From assembly GCA_947630185.1 (NCBI GenBank), contig CANRGT010000010.1, positions 1-64,000 of the forward strand: 64,000 nt of DNA, given 5' to 3'. The notes under the pieces were generated by a model that was not told where the DNA came from, did no database searches, and was given only the letters and a program-made list of their open reading frames with translations. Below are positions 45,777 through 54,897 of the stretch, one piece after another. A program made the position numbers and the translations under genes. The first letter of the stretch is position 1. Each line of letters starts with the position of its first letter. The DNA is from an uncultured Clostridia bacterium (GTDB taxonomy: Bacteria > Bacillota > Clostridia > TANB77 > CAG-508).

Positions 45777-46214
45777 CTATTTTACTTCTTGCTTTTCTTT
45801 TAATAAATCTCTTATCTCTTCTAGTAAAACAGTATTTGGCTCTTTTACTGGTGCAGGAGCTGGAGCTCCTTCTTTTTTAGTAAACTTCTTCATAAGTTTT
45901 ACAATAAAGAATATACAAACAGCTATAATCAAAAAGTCTATTACATTTTGCAAAAAGTTTCCATAGGTTATTGTTGCTTCACCTATTTTAATATTTAGGT
46001 TTGAAAAATCTATTCCTCCAATTATTACACCAATTATTGGCATTAATATATCATCTACTATTGATGATACTATTTTTCCAAATGCTGAACCTATAATTAC
46101 ACCAACTGCTAAATCCATAGCATTTCCTTTAGCTATAAACTTTTTAAACTCTGAAAATGTTTTGCTACCTTTTTTTAATATTTCTTCCTTCTTTTCTTCA
46201 ATATTTTTGTCCAT
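45777..46214 (-). CDS. mscL: Large-conductance mechanosensitive channel
   Basis: 145 residues. [35 protein letters not shown] contains the pore helix, and a second helix lies at about 90-110. The channel opens under membrane tension to release osmolytes. The C-terminal helix with an Ala/Pro linker is typical. Confidence 0.95.
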   Translation of the reverse strand: MDKNIEEKKEEILKKGSKTFSEFKKFIAKGNAMDLAVGVIIGSAFGKIVSSIVDDILMPIIGVIIGGIDFSNLNIKIGEATITYGNFLQNVIDFLIIAVCIFFIVKLMKKFTKKEGAPAPAPVKEPNTVLLEEIRDLLKEKQEVK

Positions 46215-46325
46215 TTTATTTTTCTCCTTTTTTAGTTTTTAATATTATATCACTTTTTTTCAGTTAATGGTAGCTTTTTATGTAAATTATATATTCTTTT
46301 AGTTAGTATTTCTAAAAATTTAAAA

Positions 46326-46586
46326 CTATTTTTCTTTTACATCAGCTATATTAGACAATTTTTCTAAGCATTTGTCACAAACCATTTTATCTTTGTATTC
46401 ATATAAGTTTTTATTATTACCACAGAATATGCAATTTGGCTCATATTTTTTTAATATAATATTAGAACCATCTACATATATCTCTAATTCGCTTTTTTCT
46501 GTAATTCCAAATTTGTTTCTTAATTCCATTGGTAAGACTATTCTTCCTAGCTCATCTAATCTTCTAACTATTCCTATGCTTTTCAT
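46326..46586 (-). CDS. AbrB/SpoVT-type transcription regulator with zinc-finger tail
   Basis: 86 residues. The SpoVT-AbrB swapped-hairpin domain (GIVRRLDELGRIVLPMELRNKFGI) is followed by CIFCGNNKNLYEYKDKMVCDKC, a likely zinc-binding module. Related proteins control transition-state or sporulation genes. AGGAGAGGT precedes the ATG. Confidence 0.9.
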   Translation of the reverse strand: MKSIGIVRRLDELGRIVLPMELRNKFGITEKSELEIYVDGSNIILKKYEPNCIFCGNNKNLYEYKDKMVCDKCLEKLSNIADVKEK

Positions 46587-46822
46587 AAATACCTCTCCTT
46601 TCTAACTTTTACACATATCTTGGATAGTTTTATTAATGCTTTTATCATATAACTCTATACTACCTTTTTCGACATAATTTTATATAATTATTATATTGTG
46701 AATTTATAAAAAAATCAACCCCTAAAGTAGTTAAATTATATTATAATATGTATGTAATATTAGATAGTTAGGATTAAAGTTATTTACTATGTAATTATAA
46801 TAAATTAAAGAAATATAAATAA

Positions 46823-46867
46823 TGCTAAAAAAATACCTTAAATGTTTATTTTCTATCATTTAAGGTA
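46823..46867 (-). terminator. Terminator of the tandem RHH-like gene
   Basis: On the minus strand TACCTTAAATG and CATTTAAGGTA form an 11-bp stem followed by T7. Confidence 0.85.
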
Positions 46868-46879
46868 CTTACTTTTAAT

Positions 46880-47209
46880 TTAAAAGTTTACGGCATTATA
46901 TATTGCAATGTTTATGAGTTTGAAAATAGATAAGCCATACTTTTCTTTCATTTTTTCTAGCTCTTTATATGAACTTTCTCTTATAAGAAAGTTATGAGGT
47001 TCTGTTGTTTCATTAGCTGGTCTTGGATAAATTGTTACTTTTTGATTATCGATTAAGCCCATAATCGAGACATTAACCATCTTATTTACAGATGCTTCAT
47101 AATGTTTTGATAGTTCTGCTAACTTTTCATATAATGATGAATCTACAATTATTCTCCTTCTAACTCCATTATCTTTCTTTAATAAATATTGTTCAAATAT
47201 GTTACTCAT
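46880..47209 (-). CDS. Probable tandem ribbon-helix-helix protein
   Basis: I start at ATG 47209 (109 residues), with GGAGGTG upstream. Two similar halves, about 15-55 (RRIIVDSSLYEKLAELSKHYEASVNKMVNVSI) and 70-108 (HNFLIRESSYKELEKMKEKYGLSIFKLINIAI), each fit a beta-helix-helix pattern. Two RHH motifs in one chain would let one protein bind an operator like a dimer. Targets unknown. Function is inferred from the pattern only. Confidence 0.6.
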   Translation of the reverse strand: MSNIFEQYLLKKDNGVRRRIIVDSSLYEKLAELSKHYEASVNKMVNVSIMGLIDNQKVTIYPRPANETTEPHNFLIRESSYKELEKMKEKYGLSIFKLINIAIYNAVNF

Positions 47210-47224
47210 AAATTTCACCTCCAC

Positions 47225-47582
47225 ATATTACATCTCTTTTTATCCTCTATTTATTAAGATATTTGTTTTGTGGAAAAAGTTGCAAAAAATGTATATTTTT
47301 TTATTTTTTTGTAGAATATTGTAGTTAAAAGTAATTTTTTGATTATTTATAGTATATTTTTGTAGTTTATAGTGCTTTTTTGTTAATTCTCAGTAAAGTT
47401 TTTTATCTTAAGGTAAAATTTATGGCATTTTTTGGCAAAATCTTGAAAAATATTCCATTTTATGTTAATATGTACATATCGAGTTTATAACTCTAAAATC
47501 TTATTTAAAGGCATTCTTTGCTTTTAATTTAAGATAATACAAGGTCAGAGAAAAAAATAATTACAACTAGGAGGAAAGCATT
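47225..47582 (+). promoter_or_regulatory. Promoter and long leader of the secreted-protein gene
   Basis: TTGAAA (47443-47448) and TAATAT (47466-47471), spacing 17, predict a leader of about 105 bases. The leader has GAGTT-TAT-AACTC (47480-47492), an ATCTTA/TTAAGAT pairing and the left inverted repeat ATACAAGGTCAGA. Bases 47225-47440 hold no gene that I can see. Confidence 0.65.
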
Positions 47583-48077
47583 ATGAAAAAAACTCTGCGG
47601 AAAATTCTCACATTCGTTTTGGTGTTTGTAATGACTCTCAGTCTTACTAACATCGGCTATGCTGCAAGTGATACCGAGTATATGCCACTTGCAGGAACTG
47701 AAACATTGTATAAGGGTGGAGGTTTGCTCGGAAGCTTCACTCTTGCAGGTACCAACCTTACCCCAATAAAAACAATGGGAGATTCAGGAAAGCTTCGTGT
47801 ATATGGAACAGCATATTCAGATAATGGTGGTAAGCCCTGGCATATAAAGGTCCAACTTATCGACTACCAAACTGGTGGGGTTTTAAATGAAACTGTTTCT
47901 ATATATCCTGAAGATAGTGGTCAGGTATTTTCAGTTTCTCTAGATGTCGTTAAAGGTCAAAGGCTGCAAATCTATATGTATTATGTCGAATTACCTTCCA
48001 CTTATGCACATATAGATCTTTGTTATGATCTAAGATAAAATGACAATGTCAAAAATTTCTCTATTCTGACCTTGTAT
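47537..48077. mobile_element. Inverted-repeat-bounded single-gene cassette
   Basis: ATACAAGGTCAGAGAAA at 47537-47553 is repeated in inverse orientation at 48056-48077 (ATACAAGGTCAGA then ATA then GAGAAA). The enclosed gene has higher GC, C-ending codons and an in-frame CGG, unlike its surroundings. No transposase is inside and I see no clear target duplication. It may be a non-autonomous cassette, or the repeats may pair in the mRNA. Confidence 0.45.
47583..48038 (+). CDS. Secreted protein of unknown function, probably acquired
   Basis: 151 residues with a clear signal peptide (KKTLRKILTFVLVFVMTLSL, cut near GYAA-SD). The mature part of about 120 residues is rich in beta-strand-forming residues and Gly/Tyr and looks like a beta-sandwich; GKLRVYGTAYSDNGGKPWHI is its most distinctive stretch. 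Codon choice (CTG, CGG, ATC, ACC) differs sharply from adjacent genes. AGGAGGAAAG precedes the ATG. No family recognised. Confidence 0.7.
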   Translation: MKKTLRKILTFVLVFVMTLSLTNIGYAASDTEYMPLAGTETLYKGGGLLGSFTLAGTNLTPIKTMGDSGKLRVYGTAYSDNGGKPWHIKVQLIDYQTGGVLNETVSIYPEDSGQVFSVSLDVVKGQRLQIYMYYVELPSTYAHIDLCYDLR

Positions 48078-48080
48078 AAA

Positions 48081-48112
48081 AAAGAGCGTTTTTTGAACGC
48101 TCTTTAATTTTT
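48081..48112. terminator. Bidirectional terminator
   Basis: AAAGAGCGTT-TTTTG-AACGCTCTTT stem between the secreted-protein gene and the convergent anti-sigma gene. Confidence 0.85.
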
Positions 48113-49305
48113 TAATTTAATAACTCGATATTATATTCTTCATCTTCATAAATAAAATGTAATGTTATTTTATTAGTACAATCATAAATTGTCATATCTA
48201 ATATATTAAAATATACTATGTTTTTTTGATTTTCTAAATATGTTATTTTTTCATTATCATTAAATCCATCTGTTGTACCAAATATAATTCCATTCTCATT
48301 TTCTATATAAACGTCTTTAAATTTTTTATATAATTCTCCAATTTTGCTTGTTATTTGTTGATATGAATCATTTTTATCATTTTTCATGTTATTTTTAGCT
48401 AACATTTCGATTTCATCTAATTTCTCTATTGAATTTTTATCAACAATTTCTTTCGTTTTTAATTCTAATTTTAAATTTGTACCAGTTGCATATGTTTCTA
48501 GTTCTAAACTAATAATATCTTTTTCATTATTATTTTTACAATGATATGTAATCTTTTCCCTATTATAAAATTTATCTTCTATTTTTTGTTTTATTTGCCA
48601 TATTCCTTTAACTACTGTTTCATTATTTAAAATTATATTTTCTGCATAAATAACTATTTTCTTACTTTTTGGATAACTTTGTTCATTAGATGTTAAATTA
48701 TATATCAAATCTAATTGTTTATTTTGTATATTTCTTACTTCTGTGCTTATTGCTGGATTAACATATTTTTTATCAAATTCTTCTGCATTCATGTATAAGT
48801 CATTGTTTTTTATAAAATTATTTAAGACATCTTTACCTCTAGTATAAAATAAAACTCTATTTTCTTCATCCAAGATAACCATTTTTTCAAATCGTAATGT
48901 TTTTATATCTTCCGGCTTCAATTTTGATTCATCATCAAACTTAACATTAAAACTAATACCTATATTATGATCATCTATAAGCATATTATTAATTTTAACA
49001 GAAACGCCGTTTGATTCTTGGTAAGTCTCTAATCCATCCATTATATAATTATTATTAATTGCCGTTTCAAAGCCTTTTCTATTATTAAACACATTTTGAA
49101 TTATGGAGTAACCTGCATAAACAAAGCCAGATAATAAAGCTAAAGTGCAACAAATTGTTGCTATCATTTTGTAGAGATAATTGTTTTTTAGTTTCTTGTC
49201 ATTAGTATATAATGCATTTTTAATTGCAATTTTGTATTCTTCAGGTTCACAAATTTTGCTTTTAATTACTTTTGCAATTTCTTTTTCTAAATCATCATTA
49301 TTCAT
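48112..49305 (-). CDS. Anti-sigma factor, DUF4179 type
   Basis: 397 residues. An acidic cytoplasmic N-terminus (about 1-40), one membrane helix (about 46-66: ATICCTLALLSGFVYAGYSI) and a large extracytoplasmic DUF4179-like domain. Its start overlaps the upstream sigma gene by 8 bases, the usual coupling of an ECF sigma and its membrane anti-sigma. It should hold the sigma factor inactive until an envelope signal arrives. Confidence 0.82.
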   Translation of the reverse strand: MNNDDLEKEIAKVIKSKICEPEEYKIAIKNALYTNDKKLKNNYLYKMIATICCTLALLSGFVYAGYSIIQNVFNNRKGFETAINNNYIMDGLETYQESNGVSVKINNMLIDDHNIGISFNVKFDDESKLKPEDIKTLRFEKMVILDEENRVLFYTRGKDVLNNFIKNNDLYMNAEEFDKKYVNPAISTEVRNIQNKQLDLIYNLTSNEQSYPKSKKIVIYAENIILNNETVVKGIWQIKQKIEDKFYNREKITYHCKNNNEKDIISLELETYATGTNLKLELKTKEIVDKNSIEKLDEIEMLAKNNMKNDKNDSYQQITSKIGELYKKFKDVYIENENGIIFGTTDGFNDNEKITYLENQKNIVYFNILDMTIYDCTNKITLHFIYEDEEYNIELLN

Positions 49306-49834
49306 GCTCCTTTATCCCTCCTTTATAATTCATTTTTATATTTTCTCTTGCTCTTGAAAGTTTACTTTTAACTGTATTTTCATTCATCTTTAATAGCTTA
49401 CTTATTTCCTTAATAGTATAATTTTCATTATAGAACAAAATTATAATCATTTTTTCTTCGTAGCTTAAGTTTCTAATCATTTCATTGAAGGCTAAAGTAT
49501 TTTCAATTGTATCAATATCATTATTTCCAACTATATAAGCAGCAGATTCATCAAAATCTTCATATACCTCATTTTCTTTTTTCTTCTTTTTGTATTTCTT
49601 ATTACAATTATTGATAAGTATTTTAATTATCCAAGACTTAAACTTTAAAGGATCTTTTAGTTGCTTTATATTACTATATGCTTCTATCATTGTTTCCTGT
49701 ATTACATCTTGTATATCTTCTTCTATTGATAATCTTGCTTTTGCAATTTTGTACAAGTCATTTCTTATCTCTAGAATTAGCTCAGTGAAAGCTTCTTTAT
49801 CTCCTTTCTTTGCTTTTAAAACTAATTCTTCCAA
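49298..49834 (-). CDS. ECF RNA polymerase sigma factor
   Basis: 178 residues. Region 2 (LYKIAKARLSIEEDIQDVIQETMIEAY) and region 4 (YTIKEISKLLKMNENTVKSKLSRAR) are present and region 3 is absent, as in the ECF group. AAGGAGATGAG precedes the start. Targets probably include the operon itself. Confidence 0.92.
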   Translation of the reverse strand: MEELVLKAKKGDKEAFTELILEIRNDLYKIAKARLSIEEDIQDVIQETMIEAYSNIKQLKDPLKFKSWIIKILINNCNKKYKKKKKENEVYEDFDESAAYIVGNNDIDTIENTLAFNEMIRNLSYEEKMIIILFYNENYTIKEISKLLKMNENTVKSKLSRARENIKMNYKGGIKEHE

Positions 49835-50454
49835 ATAAACTCATCTCCTTATAAATATATCTATTACTTCCATTTTGTAGAATACTGCTATATACCAAGA
49901 AATAAATATATAATCCTACATTCAAATTATACATTGTTTTTATATTTTATACAACTTTTTATTTTATATAAAATTTTAATTAGGAAGATTAATTAGTTTT
50001 ATTTTTTCAATTTTTAAAATGGATTATATAACTTTTGCATAAGTATTAGATTTTATACAATAAAAATTATTTCAAAATACAATTTTTACTCATTAGTTAA
50101 TTAGAAATTTTAAATAAATTCCACAATTAAAATTTTGCTCACGTTATTGTGGATGATTGAATTAAATAAAAAATATGAATTAATTTTTTTCAATTTAAAC
50201 TATATATAGTTTACTATCTTAAGATTATATTGTCAAGCATAATTGGAAAATTTTTCTATTTTTCTATTTTTTTCCATATCGCAATATGTCTTTTTTTACT
50301 TATAAGACAATAATAAAAAATTCCTTTTAAAGTATACACTTTTTTATTAGTTTTTACTTTAAAAGGAATTTTCAAAAATATTCTAATCCTGTTAAATATT
50401 TGTTTATTAATATTTAGAATAATAATTTGCTCATAAAAATTTTATTATATATAT
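49835..50454. other. 620-base AT-rich intergenic region
   Basis: No ORF with a ribosome binding site. It contains the terminator at 50317-50372 and, on the side next to the sigma gene, presumably its promoter. Otherwise it is low-complexity A/T. Confidence 0.55.
50317..50372 (-). terminator. Long-stem terminator of the gerW-like gene
   Basis: AAAATTCCTTTTAAAGTA and its exact reverse complement (50355-50372) form an 18-bp stem with a 20-base loop; on the minus strand T6 follows. Confidence 0.7.
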
Positions 50455-51099
50455 TTATTCGTCATAATCTTCTTGCTCTAAATCCTCTGTTTCATCATAT
50501 TCATAATCATATTCTTGGGTTTCTGGTCTTAGAATTTTAGTACGTTTTGGTCTTGCTTTTGTTATAATACTATTATATGCTTCATTATCTTCTTGCATAT
50601 TTTCTAATGTTTCTTTAACTTCTTTTCTTATTTTTTCTTTGCTTCTTTGCTCTTCTTTTCGTTCTTCTTTCTTTTCTTCTTTTTTGTTTTGCATTGTTTT
50701 ATTAATCATCGCATTTGCTTTTTCTATTAAGTCTGGTACATAATCTAATAGTTTATCAATAGAAGAGCAATGCTCCACAGGTAATAATTTCACATTGTTT
50801 TGTTGTACTACTAAAAATGCTACTGGAGATATTGATACTCCTGCTCCACTACCTCCTCCAAAGGGTAGCCTATATTGAATTGCTTCTTCTTTTTCCTTTT
50901 TAGTGTATTCATCAATTGTTTCTCCTTTGAATTCACTTCCACCTGCTGCAAATCCAAATCCAACTTTTGAAATTGGAATAATTACAATGTTATTTGTTGT
51001 TTCAATTGGTTCTCCTATAATAGTATTTACATCTATCATATCTTGAATACTATTCATAGCTGTAACCATAAGATTTTCTATTGGATGCTGTTCGTTCAT
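50455..51099 (-). CDS. GerW/YtfJ-family sporulation protein
   Basis: I start at ATG 51099 (214 residues, MNEQHPIENL). The domain (about 1-125) has the typical VNTIIGEPIETTNNIVIIPISKVGFGFAAGG and PFGGGSGAGVSISPVAFLV. In Bacillus, YtfJ/GerW supports spore germination. A charged Lys/Glu stretch and an acidic Tyr/Glu-rich tail follow, beyond the usual end. It overlaps the DUF2953 gene by 50 bases. Confidence 0.9.
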   Translation of the reverse strand: MNEQHPIENLMVTAMNSIQDMIDVNTIIGEPIETTNNIVIIPISKVGFGFAAGGSEFKGETIDEYTKKEKEEAIQYRLPFGGGSGAGVSISPVAFLVVQQNNVKLLPVEHCSSIDKLLDYVPDLIEKANAMINKTMQNKKEEKKEERKEEQRSKEKIRKEVKETLENMQEDNEAYNSIITKARPKRTKILRPETQEYDYEYDETEDLEQEDYDE

Positions 51100-51736
51100 T
51101 TTTATCACTTCTTCCTTTCTTTGAAAAGATATATATTACGTTAATAATATGTACCATTTTTAACTGAATTATACAATTTAAGTTAATTTTGTATAAATTT
51201 TTATTTTGGAATATGGGAATAATATTATATTTATATTTACTGCTTGATAAATCTAATTTTCTCATCATATTGATGTTTCTAATATTTGCATACTTAAATT
51301 TATCTTTCTTTTCTATTATGTGTGGTAAAATTATTGAAATTGCTGAAGCTATACTTGCTACAATAAATGAAGTAATTATTGGACTTTCTAATCCTAATTC
51401 TAAATTTAAATCTAAATTAGTAAGTTCTGGTACTAATTTTTTTAATACTTTAATATCTTCTAATTTAAAATCTTTCTCCAACTTCTTAAAATCTATTTTT
51501 ACAAATGGTTTTTCTAATATTTTCTTTACTTTTTCTTCAGTCAAAGATATTTTTATCCACTTAATGTACTTAAAAGCTTTTAGTGAAATTTCAATTTTAT
51601 AATGTGCCTTTTGTTTTTCTGGAATATTACTTACAAAAAGCTCTTTTATATTTATTACTAATGATGAATTAATTATTAAAAATGCTAGGAGTAAAATTAA
51701 AATTAGTACTGCTAAAAAAATAAAAACTAATACCAT
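51050..51736 (-). CDS. DUF2953 membrane protein
   Basis: 228 residues: an N-terminal membrane helix (about 2-28), a beta-rich region, and a second hydrophobic stretch at about 122-142. DUF2953 genes usually lie next to ytfJ/gerW, as here, and are therefore linked to sporulation. The molecular role is unknown. The C-terminus overlaps the gerW start. Confidence 0.8.
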   Translation of the reverse strand: MVLVFIFLAVLILILLLAFLIINSSLVINIKELFVSNIPEKQKAHYKIEISLKAFKYIKWIKISLTEEKVKKILEKPFVKIDFKKLEKDFKLEDIKVLKKLVPELTNLDLNLELGLESPIITSFIVASIASAISIILPHIIEKKDKFKYANIRNINMMRKLDLSSSKYKYNIIPIFQNKNLYKINLNCIIQLKMVHIINVIYIFSKKGRSDKNERTASNRKSYGYSYE

Positions 51737-51948
51737 AATAACCCCCTTTGCTTTAAACTTTTGCCTTTAGCTTTTTAAGCTTTTATTTAGGCTTTTGTTT
51801 TGTAAAGTTATTTTTATATTAGTTTTACCATTTTATTGAAATTTTAAACATATTTTAATTTTTATTTTTGAGCTTGCTAATTTTTAACTATTTTTACTTT
51901 CTATTTGAAGTTTTAATATTTTCGAAAGTTTAACCTTTTCTTTTATAA

Positions 51949-52704
51949 TTATTGCCCTCTTTTTATTTTTTCTACGGTAATGTCCCCAAATAGTTTTTCT
52001 TGGCTTGTTGTTACTTTGCTTCTTCTAGATAATTCCAAAAGTCCTGTAAATGCAGTAACTACTTCTTGATTATTGCACTTTTTAAGTGAAAATAGCTTAT
52101 TAAATATAAATTTCTTTTTACGAATTAGCTCTTTAAACATTACCTTTACTTTGCTTTCTACTGTATATGTATCTACTATTGCTATTTTCTCAATATTTTT
52201 TGCATTTTCATTTATCTTTTCTTCATTTGCTATTACTATGTTCTTGTATGCCTCTATAATTTGCTCTTTCGTATAAGTTGGTTGTAACTTTTGTTTTTGA
52301 AGTTCTATAACTTCTGGATTCTTAAATACTTTGTTTTCATTTTTTTCTAACATATCTTTGAATACTTTTGTAATTTCTTTATACTTCTTATACTCTATAA
52401 TTCTTCTTAATAATTCTTCCTCTGTCAATTCTTTTTCGTCTTCAACTTCATTAGGTAAAAGGTTTTTAGATTTTAAGTATAGCAAAGTAGAAGCCATTAC
52501 TAAAAACTCACTTGCTATTTCTAAGTTTAACTCTTCCATAGCATTTAAATAGCTTATATATTGATCTGCTATATCACTTATTTTTATATCATAAATATCC
52601 ATTTTATTTTTGTCTATTAAGTGACATAGTAAATCTAATGGTCCTTCAAAATTATCTATTTTTACATTATATTTGTTTGTTTCTAATGTTAGTATGTTTG
52701 GCAT
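51949..52704 (-). CDS. scpA: Segregation and condensation protein A
   Basis: Kleisin that bridges SMC heads with ScpB for chromosome organisation. The N-terminal motif [22 protein letters not shown] and the C-terminal winged helix are present in 251 residues. No scpB lies beside it; the next genes are DUF2953 and gerW. Confidence 0.94.
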   Translation of the reverse strand: MPNILTLETNKYNVKIDNFEGPLDLLCHLIDKNKMDIYDIKISDIADQYISYLNAMEELNLEIASEFLVMASTLLYLKSKNLLPNEVEDEKELTEEELLRRIIEYKKYKEITKVFKDMLEKNENKVFKNPEVIELQKQKLQPTYTKEQIIEAYKNIVIANEEKINENAKNIEKIAIVDTYTVESKVKVMFKELIRKKKFIFNKLFSLKKCNNQEVVTAFTGLLELSRRSKVTTSQEKLFGDITVEKIKRGQ

Positions 52705-52797
52705 ACGTATTTTATTTCCTCCGTTATTTACTAAAAGTTACCTTATACTTTTTATTTTTAACTTATAAACTTATTAAATTATTGTTTATATTTTTTA

Positions 52798-53412
52798 CTA
52801 TTCGTCTACATTTTCAAATGCAAGTTTAATGTTTTCTTGTTTATAGCCCTTTTTATACAAAAAGTTCTCTATTTCTTCATCTTCCATTTGGTGCCTTTTC
52901 TTAATTATTATTTTTTTAGCACAAGCTATCTCATATTCTTCTAACTGTTCTTGATGGTTAGAAAAATACGTATCTATTGTATCACTGTCAATTCCTTTTG
53001 CATATAATTTCATTCTTATTTCTTTCATTGAAAGTGTTTTTATTGCTAAAAATTCATTTACTGCTCTTTCAATATAATTTGCATCACTGATGTAGCCATT
53101 ATCTATTAAATTTTGTATTATATCTTCTAATAAATTTTCATCCATCATTGAAGAAAATTTTTGCCTTACTTCTTGCTCAGTTCTTTTTTTATATAAAACA
53201 TATCTTAGTACTTTAGTTTTGGCTACATCAAATTCTTTTAGCTTTTTATATTTCTCTGTATTATACTTCTCTGTATTTGCTTTTTGATTTGATGTTTTTC
53301 TTTCTTCTAATTCTATATTTATTTGTTGATTCCTCTGATTTTTTGATGATTCACCTATTTTATCAAAATTAGATATTCCATGTTCTTTCATGAAATCTTC
53401 AAGGTTTTTCAT
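52798..53412 (-). CDS. recX: Regulatory protein RecX
   Basis: 204 residues. An unusual N-terminal extension of about 60 polar residues is followed by the three-helix RecX repeats (YVLYKKRTEQEVRQKF; IDNGYISDANYIERAVNEFL; KKIIIKKRHQMEDEEIENFL). It inhibits RecA filaments. It is downstream of recA on the same strand. Confidence 0.9.
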   Translation of the reverse strand: MKNLEDFMKEHGISNFDKIGESSKNQRNQQINIELEERKTSNQKANTEKYNTEKYKKLKEFDVAKTKVLRYVLYKKRTEQEVRQKFSSMMDENLLEDIIQNLIDNGYISDANYIERAVNEFLAIKTLSMKEIRMKLYAKGIDSDTIDTYFSNHQEQLEEYEIACAKKIIIKKRHQMEDEEIENFLYKKGYKQENIKLAFENVDE

Positions 53413-53520
53413 TTCAAGAATTACTCCCTTATTTTAAAGTTCTTCCACTCATTTTTCAAAGCTTTTATTCTTCTGTTTTTGCTTTTTAGTTCTAGCTTTT
53501 TATTCTTGTAGTTCTAGTTT

Positions 53521-54582
53521 TTAGTCCTCTGGCTCTGTTTCTTGTTCTGGATCTATTTCTTCATCATCGCCTAAACTTTTTTCAAAAGCTGCTTCATAGT
53601 TATCTCTGATTTTCTTTTCTACTTCTTCTAATATTTTAGGATTTTCTAATAAATATGCTTTTGCATTTTCTCTACCTTGTCCAATTCTTTCGCCATTATA
53701 GTTAAACCATGAACCACTTTTTTCTATAATATTTAAATTAACTGCTATATCTAATATATTTCCTTCTTTTGATACACCTTTTCCATAAATAATATCAAAT
53801 TCTGCTTCTCTAAATGGTGGTGCAACTTTATTTTTTACTACTTTTACTCTTGTACGGTTTCCTATAACTTCGCCGTCTTGTTTAATGCTTTCTATTCTTC
53901 TAATGTCTAGTCTAACAGATGCATAGAATTTTAATGCTCTACCACCTGGTGTTGTTTCTGGGTTACCAAACATAACTCCAACTTTTTCTCTTAATTGGTT
54001 TATGAATACTATAACACATTTAGATTTATTTATTACACCTGCTAGTTTTCTTAAAGCTTGTGACATTAATCTTGCTTGTAAACCAACATGACTATCTCCC
54101 ATATCTCCATCAATTTCTGCTTTTGGTACTAATGCTGCAACAGAGTCTACAACTATAATATCTAAAGCACCACTTCTAACTAAAGCTTCTGCTATTTCTA
54201 ATGCTTGCTCACCTGTATCTGGTTGAGATACTATTAAATTATCAATATCTACACCTAAGTGTTTTGCATATACTGGGTCTAAAGCATGCTCTGCATCTAT
54301 AAATGCTGCTTCTCCACCCATTTTTTGTGCTTCTGCAATCATATGAAGTGCTATTGTTGTTTTTCCAGATGATTCTGGACCAAATACTTCTATTATTCTT
54401 CCTCTAGGAATACCACCTATTCCTAAAGCTATATCTAAACTTAATGCTCCTGTAGGAATTGCTTCTACATTCATTGCTGTAAAATCTCCTAATTTCATTA
54501 CAGAACCTTTTCCAAATTGTTTTTCAATTTGACCTAGTGCTGCTTCTAATGCTTTCATTTTTTCTGGATTTTCATTATTCAT
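53521..54582 (-). CDS. recA: Recombinase RecA
   Basis: 353 residues. Walker [18 protein letters not shown], the L1 and L2 regions and the acidic C-terminus ([16 protein letters not shown]) are intact. DNA strand exchange and SOS coprotease. A consensus promoter and a LexA-like palindrome lie upstream. Confidence 0.98.
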   Translation of the reverse strand: MNNENPEKMKALEAALGQIEKQFGKGSVMKLGDFTAMNVEAIPTGALSLDIALGIGGIPRGRIIEVFGPESSGKTTIALHMIAEAQKMGGEAAFIDAEHALDPVYAKHLGVDIDNLIVSQPDTGEQALEIAEALVRSGALDIIVVDSVAALVPKAEIDGDMGDSHVGLQARLMSQALRKLAGVINKSKCVIVFINQLREKVGVMFGNPETTPGGRALKFYASVRLDIRRIESIKQDGEVIGNRTRVKVVKNKVAPPFREAEFDIIYGKGVSKEGNILDIAVNLNIIEKSGSWFNYNGERIGQGRENAKAYLLENPKILEEVEKKIRDNYEAAFEKSLGDDEEIDPEQETEPED

Positions 54583-54603
54583 TATTTTCTCCTCCTATTA
54601 ATT

Positions 54604-54618
54604 CAAAACGTATGTTTG
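54604..54618 (-). promoter_or_regulatory. LexA-like operator of recA
   Basis: CAAACATACGTTTTG contains the inverted AAAC-N4-GTTT core, close to the clostridial SOS box GAAC-N4-GTTY. It lies at the predicted transcription start, where a repressor would block initiation. Confidence 0.5.
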
Positions 54619-54623
54619 TATTT

Positions 54624-54651
54624 ATTATATACTAATAAAATTAATTGTCAA
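54624..54651 (-). promoter_or_regulatory. Promoter of recA
   Basis: Minus-strand TTGACA and TATAAT with a 16-base spacer. Confidence 0.75.
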
Positions 54652-54694
54652 GACTTTTTAAAAAAATTTTTTTATTTAATTTTATTTAATTTAA

Positions 54695-54835
54695 ATTGAA
54701 AAATATTATAGTTTGTAGCACCGCTTAAGCAGTTCAAGCGAAGCGTAAGCGAAGTGCGCTTGGAGCAACCTTCTTATAATTTATTTATATTAAAGGTTGC
54801 GACAGCAAGGTGCAAAAACTATAGTATTTTTCAAT
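54695..54835. repeat. Structured palindromic element, copy B
   Basis: The arms ATTGAAAAATATTATAGTTT (from 54695) and 54816-54835 pair with one change plus a small bulge near GCACC/GGTGC. The core shares GCGAAGTGCGCTTGGAGC, GCAACC/GGTTGC and GCGACAGCAAGG with copy A. The inner pair differs from copy A on both strands (G-C to A-T) and remains complementary. It lies between recA and the peptide-binding gene. Confidence 0.8.
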
Positions 54836-54897
54836 ATTGAATTATAAATATTATTGTTTATTTTATCAAACCACTTTTGAAAAAACAATACCAAAAT

